Source of the DNA: Neoechinorhynchus agilis | Lineage: Eukaryota; Acanthocephala | Length of the DNA: 48,733 nt | Direction of reading: 5' to 3' | Assembly: GCA_051530055.1 (NCBI GenBank) | Contig: JBMGUZ010000016.1 | Location: 1-48,733, forward strand | Part shown: piece after piece, positions 42,426 to 48,733 of the stretch | How the letters are laid out: every line of letters starts with the position of its first letter | Numbering within the stretch: position 1 is the first letter of the stretch | Notes under the pieces: generated by a model | Seen by the model: the letters and a program-made list of their open reading frames with translations, nothing else | Databases searched by the model: none | What the model was told of the DNA's origin: nothing | Program-made: the position numbers and the translations under genes

Positions 42426-45368
42426 CTATTCATCGGCGCTGGCCAAAATGCTGGCCGCATTGCCCCGCTGCACCGCAATGCTTATTTTTTGCGCCAAGAA
42501 CGACGTCGATCTTGGCTCTCCAGTCGCCGCGTTGATTCGTTTCCCCAAGTCCTTCAGGAGGGCTAGCGCCGACCCTCCCAAGGCCACATACGTTTCCACA
42601 CCGAAGGGGACAAAATGGTAATTTCTTTTTAGCTCCCTGTATTTTGAGCATTTCCGATCCTCTGCAGCCGTCGCCGCTCCTCCTGGACCTTTTTTCGAGT
42701 GGCTGATGTTGGAGTTTGCCACCGTGTCCACACACGTTGCATCCCACAACAAACATTTTCCCTCCCGCCAAGGAAATACGGTCTACAAAGATTAGCGGGT
42801 TCTAGATTGTTTGGAAGGGAAAGCGTTTTTAGAGTCCTACTCGGAATGGCATTGATTTCAGCATGCCTTGGAAATCGTCCCGATGACGTCTTGCATATGA
42901 GATCGTGTCTCCCCGAAGAGTCCACTAGTGCCGCAGCGGCAGCGATGCGGGATGCAAATCGGTAGACCTAATCTCAAGGATACTGCGATCCTGACGACTG
43001 AGTCAGCAAGGAGATTTCCAAATTTACCTACAGGGAGAGCATTCAGCCACGCTCCCGGCTCCTTCGTGGAACAGGCTACCAGCCGGACCTGAGACACCTC
43101 ATCCAGAAGATCTTTGAAAGAGTTGTGAATCTTCTGAACAAGAGGAATGTCTCAAGACGACTGTTTGCACTCATTTGCGGGGAGCTGGTTGATGCCTGTC
43201 AATTGATGCCATTGAGATAATCCCGTGGCAAAGACCAAATCCTTCACTGATGTGCCTAAAATGGCATTGACATAGACTTTACTTGCCCGGCAAGAGGAGA
43301 GGAAGGCAGGTAAAGCGACGTCTGAAGTGGTGCGAACTCCCAAACCACCATAAGCCGTGGGAAAAGTAGCCTGTCGCCAACCTGTGTTAGAAAATTTGAC
43401 ATTCAATTTATGTCCCAGCCGCTTACGAATTACCCCGCCGAGCTCTCCTAACAATTTGTCTTCTCCGAAACATGGAGCTGCTCTTAGCTTATGAAGCAAT
43501 TTCTGCATATAGAGGCAATTCTTGATCAAGAAGAGACCCTCATGTGCCGACAGCTCAGAAGTTCGGCCGCAGAGCAACTCCATTTTCGCGATTTGTGCGC
43601 GCAGGTCCTTCGCAACATTCTCAGCAAGAACGCAGCTCCCGAGGAGTGTGAGCTGGTCAAGGATTATCAAACCTAGACCAGGAGCAACTGATTCAAAATC
43701 GCTAGAGATTTGAGAGCGCTCGTTTTCAGTTGCGTTCAGGATGAGAAGTTCGCATTTTTGGGGATTTACTTCTATTCCCAAGCGGTCAGCTTCATTCGCG
43801 ATCCTTTGAAGGTCGCTCAAAACAACACTTGGATCGCCACCGAGTGTGGAATTGTCCAAGTACCAAGCGTTGAAAGAAGAAAACATTGAATGGGCAAGAT
43901 TATTTACTGCGGCGGAGAAGCCTATGGGGCCGAGTGGATCTCCCTGTTGTGCACCGCTCTGCGACCAAATTATTTTGTCGTTGTACAGCAGTGACATGTT
44001 TAGCATATGCTCTCCAGAAATAGGGTAAGCCTCTGGGACGACATCCTCAATTGCTTTTAACATTATTTCCCTTTTTAAGGTATTGAAAGCATTTTTAAAA
44101 TCTATTTTCAGAATTGCTGTTGGCTTAGTTCTTTGGGGGATAAATTTTCGCAGAGCATGCACGACCGCTTCAACTCAACAAGGAGTGCAGCAACCTAACT
44201 GACAGGGTCTTAAAAATTCTCCCGTTTTATCGGAGATTCTCCTGCATAAAACTTTCGTGGCTAACCTACGCAAAGTACAGCCAATGGCGATGGGACGAAT
44301 TCCACCATCTTTCTTGGACAAAGCACACAAAGAGGCGCCGAAGAAAATATGTGTAGCCAAATTGCCAATGGAGCCCTCGATGAAAATATCAACTATTTTA
44401 AGCAAAGCAGTTCCGAGGGCTATTCCCGAAGCACCTGTAGAAAAAGACATCATGTCTTTGAAGTGCTGTGGACGCAAGCCATCCGGCCCGTGTCCTGAGC
44501 CATTGGCGAAGGAGGACACAGCTTTCCTTATTTCTAAACTATTTGCTCGGAAATCCCGAGCAGTTGGTGTAAAATTGGTGGAGTTCGACTCCGATGATGG
44601 ATGCAACTTTAATAGAGCCTCAAAAGTTGTGCCATGATTTGGCGCAAAATTTTCAGTTGAGGCTAGAAGCCGAACCGCACCGCGAACATCCCCGTCTGCG
44701 AGCTTCGCCGATACGCGTTGACCCAGTGGCCGGACTGTGCCTTGTTTACGGCTTTTACTAGACGAATTTTCGGGAGTCGCTGAGGATTGGGTCATTCTCT
44801 TTAAATTCGCGTCGAACTCCACTAACCTATTTTTAATGTTGGATGTCAAATTCCCCGATATTGAGTTGCTAGAGCTAAGAACAAGGCGGGGGAAAGCAAA
44901 AAGTTTTACCCAATCAATATCCTCATTGTTCTCAGCACAAGGTTGCAATAGATTTGTGTATGATTGTGCCACCTGGGTTCTTGTCCCCTTGGGAATGTGC
45001 TTTAAAATTGTTGTTGGTAAAACCCGGGAAAGGGATTCCAAAGATGGGGTTTGACAGTTTGGCGACAAGCTCTCGTTAGGTTTAGCCGGTCGCGATAAAG
45101 ATAAGGATGCAGGAATGCTCGGCCGAGATGGGAGAGGTTGGTACGAGCCAGGACACCGGGAATCAATGGGCCCATGCACCCTAAATAGGCCAACCTTTGT
45201 TAAATGTATTTCCCGTTCGCAGAAGGGGCAAATCGCGGGAACGTATGGGGCATGCTGGGAGGTGCCAACTTGCTTCAAAGTGGTGGGCGGTGACTTCGGG
45301 GTGGTCGGAACTTCGTCGCGTTGCGTAGAGGAAGCGGTGCTGGTGATTGACGTGGGGTTGGTCGTCAC
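42426..45368 (-). mobile_element. RLE-LINE, decayed (right arm)
   Basis: Mirror of 3366-6308: finger and RT fingers 44175-45368, RT palm 43152-44162 (YLDN at 43851-43862), RLE end 42426-43151. It shares the same two in-frame stops and the same missing RPD block as the left copy, so this is one insertion copied with the arm and not two insertions. Confidence 0.8.
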
Positions 45369-45424
45369 TAGGTCGTCTGTTTGGTTATCGATTTCGGCCC
45401 GAGCGGAGCGAGGGCCAGCAAGGG

Positions 45425-45493
45425 GATGGCACTGGTGGCATCGTTGACGGCACTGGTGGCATCGTCGACGGCGGTGGTGGCATCGTTGACGGC
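45425..45493. repeat. 21-bp tandem repeat (right arm)
   Basis: Mirror of 3241-3309. Confidence 0.85.
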
Positions 45494-45927
45494 GGTGATT
45501 GCCTAAAATTTTCTATTAAAATGTTCTTAGAGCTTCGAGTCGTCTTAGAGGAAATCCTTTAGAATTTAATAAGGCCCAGATATGTATTTTCGTCTTATAT
45601 TTTGGAGTAACGATCCAATCTGATTGCAAGCAAACGAATTGAAAAAAATTTGTTTTTTAGCGGTTGATGTGTTCAATCTCACAAGCTCTAGGGCCAACGT
45701 ATCATCACCTACAGCAATATTTTGAGGCTCAATAATTGCACGATTCAATCCTTCGATGCCTTTAACTTCCCCCCGTGTTCGTTGCGATAAAACATTAGGT
45801 ATTCACCAGTTCAATCTTTAAAAATTATTTTGCAGCATAGTAGAGTTTCATTAAAAGTGCAATAATTTGAATTTTCGCGTGTTAGCTTTTGCGAACTCGG
45901 CGGGTAGACATTTTTGATGAGTCCAAA

Positions 45928-46390
45928 ATGTTAAAAGCGCCACTTTGTTTTGCTCATGAAAATCCCAAAAAGTGTTCTTTTTACGAACAACCATTTCGCC
46001 CATTTTCGCTAAAAAGAACGCTTAAATTTCATCACTCTGCTTTGTTCCTGCATCATGAATTATTTCTAGAAAAAACAGGAGAAAATTACTCAAAAATCGA
46101 AATGTCAAATTCAATTCCAAGTGTGAACATAATTTCAGTAAGCGGATGATGGCGAAAAACTTTAATACGGAAATACTTCGTCTTTTAAAAAGATGTTCAT
46201 GTACGGCCCTAAATTCAGAAAAGTATCAATGCTCACAAACTCGAATTTTTACATTGGAGAAAATGCAGAATTTAAGTTTTCACTAGTAAAATTTCGCCGC
46301 ATAATTTTTATTTGGACATTTGAACCGTTTTTATCAAAAGCGTATCAATATTTCGCAAGACTCAGAGATTTGATTAATTCAACCCTATAA
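45928..46390 (+). CDS. Possible small two-exon gene, unknown function (right arm)
   Basis: Mirror of 2344-2806: exon 1 45928-46137, intron 46138-46192 (GTAAGC...AAAAG, 55 nt), exon 2 46193-46390; 135 residues. The frame is open upstream of the ATG to 45889, so an earlier start or another exon is possible. Confidence 0.3.
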
Positions 46391-46423
46391 CAACACTTAT
46401 TGAAAGAACAATTAAAAGCCAAA

Positions 46424-46564
46424 TATCCATTTATAAACTTACACGTTTAGCTCAATAAGCCGAAATGCTCGAGCTCTTGTGAAAACACCCAAAAAAGAGC
46501 AAATCGACAACGGTTTCGAAACTACGAATCAAAGTGCGCAGTCGATTTTATGCAGAGTTGAAAA
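46424..46564 (+). repeat. Dispersed palindrome-edge repeat (right arm copy)
   Basis: Mirror of 2170-2310. It has the same orientation on the plus strand as the repeat at the right spacer edge (32123-32390). Confidence 0.6.
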
Positions 46565-46630
46565 CTTGTATAAACGAAAGAAACGCGTTTGATTACAAAC
46601 TCAGGATATGACCTACCTCTGCGTTTTAGG

Positions 46631-46676
46631 CCTGCGGTCCGACGAAACGCACGAAATATTGGGAACGATAAATCAA
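46631..46676 (+). ncRNA. Hammerhead-like PLE terminal motif (right arm)
   Basis: Mirror of 2058-2103. Confidence 0.4.
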
Positions 46677-46803
46677 TATCTATTCTTCTCATCACCAAAG
46701 AACACAAAAATGAACATCTTTTTTTATAGAAAAGATGATTTTAAAATCTTTGATCCGCTATATCCAGTTTTCATTGATAGAAAATCCTTCGGGTAAGTCA
46801 AAG

Positions 46804-47040
46804 TATAATTTTAATGAACATACTCCCGGTCATAATCTATTTGATTTTGATTTATTGGAAATATTTCGAAGGAGGTAACCTCGCCTCATCAGTCATTGTT
46901 TGCAAGTATTTTCCTTTTCTTTTGTTTTTTCTGAAAACTTGCAAACAATGACTGATGAGGCGGGATTACCTCCTTCGAAATATTTCCAATAAATCAAAAT
47001 CGAATAGGTTATGACCGGGAGTATGTTCATTAAAATTATA
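46804..47040. repeat. Fold-back pair of PLE terminal repeats (right arm)
   Basis: Mirror of 1694-1930; arms 46804-46907 and 46937-47040. Confidence 0.6.
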
Positions 47041-47590
47041 AATATCCCGTTTTATTAATCGCGATATTACATAGTTCATTTTTAGCTGCCCCTTTTAAAT
47101 TTTTCGTTAAGCAATAGAATTGTAGAAAGAATCATGAAGCCTATAGAATAGTGATTTTTGACCTTAGAGTCGTTTATCTTTTCCTTTGGGATCGCCCGTA
47201 GTACAAATTTCATCATTAAAGATGGTGCATAGCAGCTTTTGACGGCATTTTCTTGTACTCCGCAAATCTCTCTTCACTATAACAAGCTTTATAAAACATC
47301 ACAATATTACGTTCATTGAGTGATAATTGCGGTGATTTGATTTCGATTGACAAAGGTGGATAAGAGATCAAAATGCAGAAAATACTGCGAGATCCGCTTA
47401 TATATATGATGGAATCGAAGGATGATTGAGAATTGAAGCGCAAAAAGTTGAAAAGCATCTTTCGTAAAGTTACAGCCGCAAGATATTTGAAAAGAAGGAA
47501 CCGTTGCGAGTGTTCGGAATGTACCCAACGGTCAAAATGAATACAAGATGCCGGTTAGTCCGGTAACATTGACAACAGCGTTTTTCTTAA

Positions 47591-48120
47591 ATGCAGACCC
47601 CTTCTTGGCGACGAAAATTTGCCCATTGCTTCACAGGACAGGTTCATTTTTTGCAGAATGTTGAGGGTTTACTTAATTCTCTGAATGCGCGATGCAATGA
47701 CTTAAATGGTAGCCAGGTAATGCCTTTTGATTTTGTTTCGCTCTCTACAAACGTCGAAAATGAGAGAACGATAAGTGCACTCGAGAAACGGTTGAATGGA
47801 TCGGGAATGGATATTCGGATTGTCCATAGAACGGCAACTACACTTGGGCGAATCCTGACGCGACCTGGACATCATGAAACACCGGAAACATATCCAGCAT
47901 CGTCGTTGATGTGTACGCACAATGGAAGTCCGGGGACGCAAATAGCCGACAAGATTTGATTTGCACTCGAAGCAACGTGGTCTACAAAATGACATGCGAA
48001 TGATATTTGGCCGATGACAATCGCTAGTCCATTTACATAGGCAAAACTGAACGGCCTTTGCGTCAATCTGTGGCGGAACACTTGGTAGAAAACTTACTAG
48101 CAAAACAAGTGGAAGACGGC
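47591..48120 (+). pseudogene. Penelope-like element remnant, RT joined to GIY-YIG (right arm)
   Basis: Mirror of 615-1143. On this strand the order of fold-back terminal repeats, RT piece and GIY-YIG nuclease runs left to right. Confidence 0.7.
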
Positions 48121-48211
48121 GTGACGCTAGAATTTCACTTAAATCTCATCACGCCAAAGACTTCATCGATCCTATTCCACCGTCTTCTTTTACTTCACTT
48201 CATTTCTTCAG

Positions 48212-48427
48212 TCTGGTGGAGATAAGAGAATGATAACGAAGGCTCGAGATGCCAAATCCCTGGAAGCCTTTAGTCCGGACCTTGACATCAGCGGTATACA
48301 CAAGATGATCGCTGTTTTGATGACTTGGCGCCAAAACTTCGGTGGTTACGGATATGTGGAGCAGAGTTTTTCAAGCCGTCGCAGTGCTCTCGGCAAGTTG
48401 GAGAAGGCCCTAGAAAATGTGGGCTAA
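48212..48427 (+). CDS. Possible terminal exon of an unknown host gene (right arm)
   Basis: Mirror of 307-522. The candidate acceptor ends at 48211 after a 25-bp pyrimidine-rich run. Confidence 0.25.
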   Translation, partial: SGGDKRMITKARDAKSLEAFSPDLDISGIHKMIAVLMTWRQNFGGYGYVEQSFSSRRSALGKLEKALENVG

Positions 48428-48733
48428 AAAAGCTTGGTGATATCCCTCTACGGCCGTAAAAGAAAAGAACAAGTTTTTCTCAAAGTTTATGGACTCTTGT
48501 TTGAAACATCAGAACATGAATCGACAGAGACAAATGTGATCGATCTGAACGGCACACGGCATTGATTCCAAAGGAGCTCCGAAGGAATGGTATTGATGTG
48601 GTGGCTGTCGGCGGCCAATGAAGGACAACTTTCGGAATAGGAAAAAGGTTGCAACGGAGCCAAAACTTCATGGTGTGGGATTAGCTATCAAGATCTCACT
48701 AGTCTCGAAGTACAATCCACAACCAATCCACGT

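Larger units (their letters stand above)
32285..48733. repeat. Right arm of giant inverted repeat
   Basis: Mirror copy of 1-16449, reaching the last base of the window. Its inner edge (32285) lies in the same dispersed repeat as the left edge. No base difference from the left arm was found in the parts compared. Features in this arm are the left-arm features on the opposite strand. Confidence 0.97.

Noticed and set aside
1-48733. A giant virus-like element such as a Polinton, with the arms as terminal inverted repeats
   Set aside because: No DNA polymerase B, integrase, packaging ATPase, protease or capsid gene was recognised. The content is decayed retroelements and a host-like gene, and the arms are far too long for known families.
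1-48733. A simple fold-back read artefact
   Set aside because: Such artefacts turn back with little or no spacer. Here 15.8 kb of unique sequence separates the arms. A more complex assembly error is still possible and is kept open.

Overview
This window looks like animal DNA, probably from an arthropod. It is AT-rich and holds a TRIM-type RING/B-box gene with a 55-nt GT-AG intron. Much of the rest is non-LTR retrotransposons, Penelope-like elements (PLEs) with GIY-YIG endonucleases and one Ty3-type fossil. I see no bacterial operon, CRISPR array, rRNA or tRNA. The species cannot be named from the sequence alone.

The main feature is a giant inverted repeat. Base i pairs with base 48734-i. Bases 1-16449 are the reverse complement of 32285-48733, and every mirrored reading frame I compared is residue-identical. 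Between the arms is a single-copy spacer of about 15.8 kb (16450-32284). The change from identical to different sequence falls inside a dispersed repeat. Diverged inverted copies of that repeat (about 160 bp, roughly 75-80% alike by eye) form the two spacer edges. The outer ends of the arms are the ends of the window.

Each arm, read outside to inside, holds: a possible host exon (307-522); a PLE remnant (615-1143) with fold-back terminal repeats (1694-1930) and a further terminal motif; a possible two-exon small gene (2344-2806); a decayed LINE with a C-terminal restriction-like endonuclease (3366-6308); an older APE-type LINE on the opposite strand (7700-10321) abutting a PLE endonuclease end (10321-10500); the TRIM gene (12101-12905); and about 3 kb of gene-free AT-rich DNA. 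The right arm repeats all of this in mirror image.

The spacer is mostly mobile-element debris. In order it holds a rearranged PLE cluster (16638-19561, minus), two related APE-type LINEs head to head (19643-23440 minus; 23585-26095 plus), unrecognised sequence, more PLE terminal repeats (27498-28660), a fragment of the restriction-endonuclease LINE between direct repeats of about 148 bp (28644-30378), a LINE RT fragment, and a Ty3-type RNase H fossil (31310-31690).

A short ordered motif recurs at the ends of the PLE pieces: CTGATGA or a variant, a hairpin, GAAA, then AATAAA. It resembles the hammerhead ribozyme cores known from PLE terminal repeats. In three separate cases it lies just downstream of a GIY-YIG endonuclease remnant. 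The only strong host gene is the TRIM-like gene, present twice as identical copies. The window is best read as repeat-rich chromosome sequence carrying a very recent (or assembly-made) inverted duplication seeded at inverted PLE-associated repeats.
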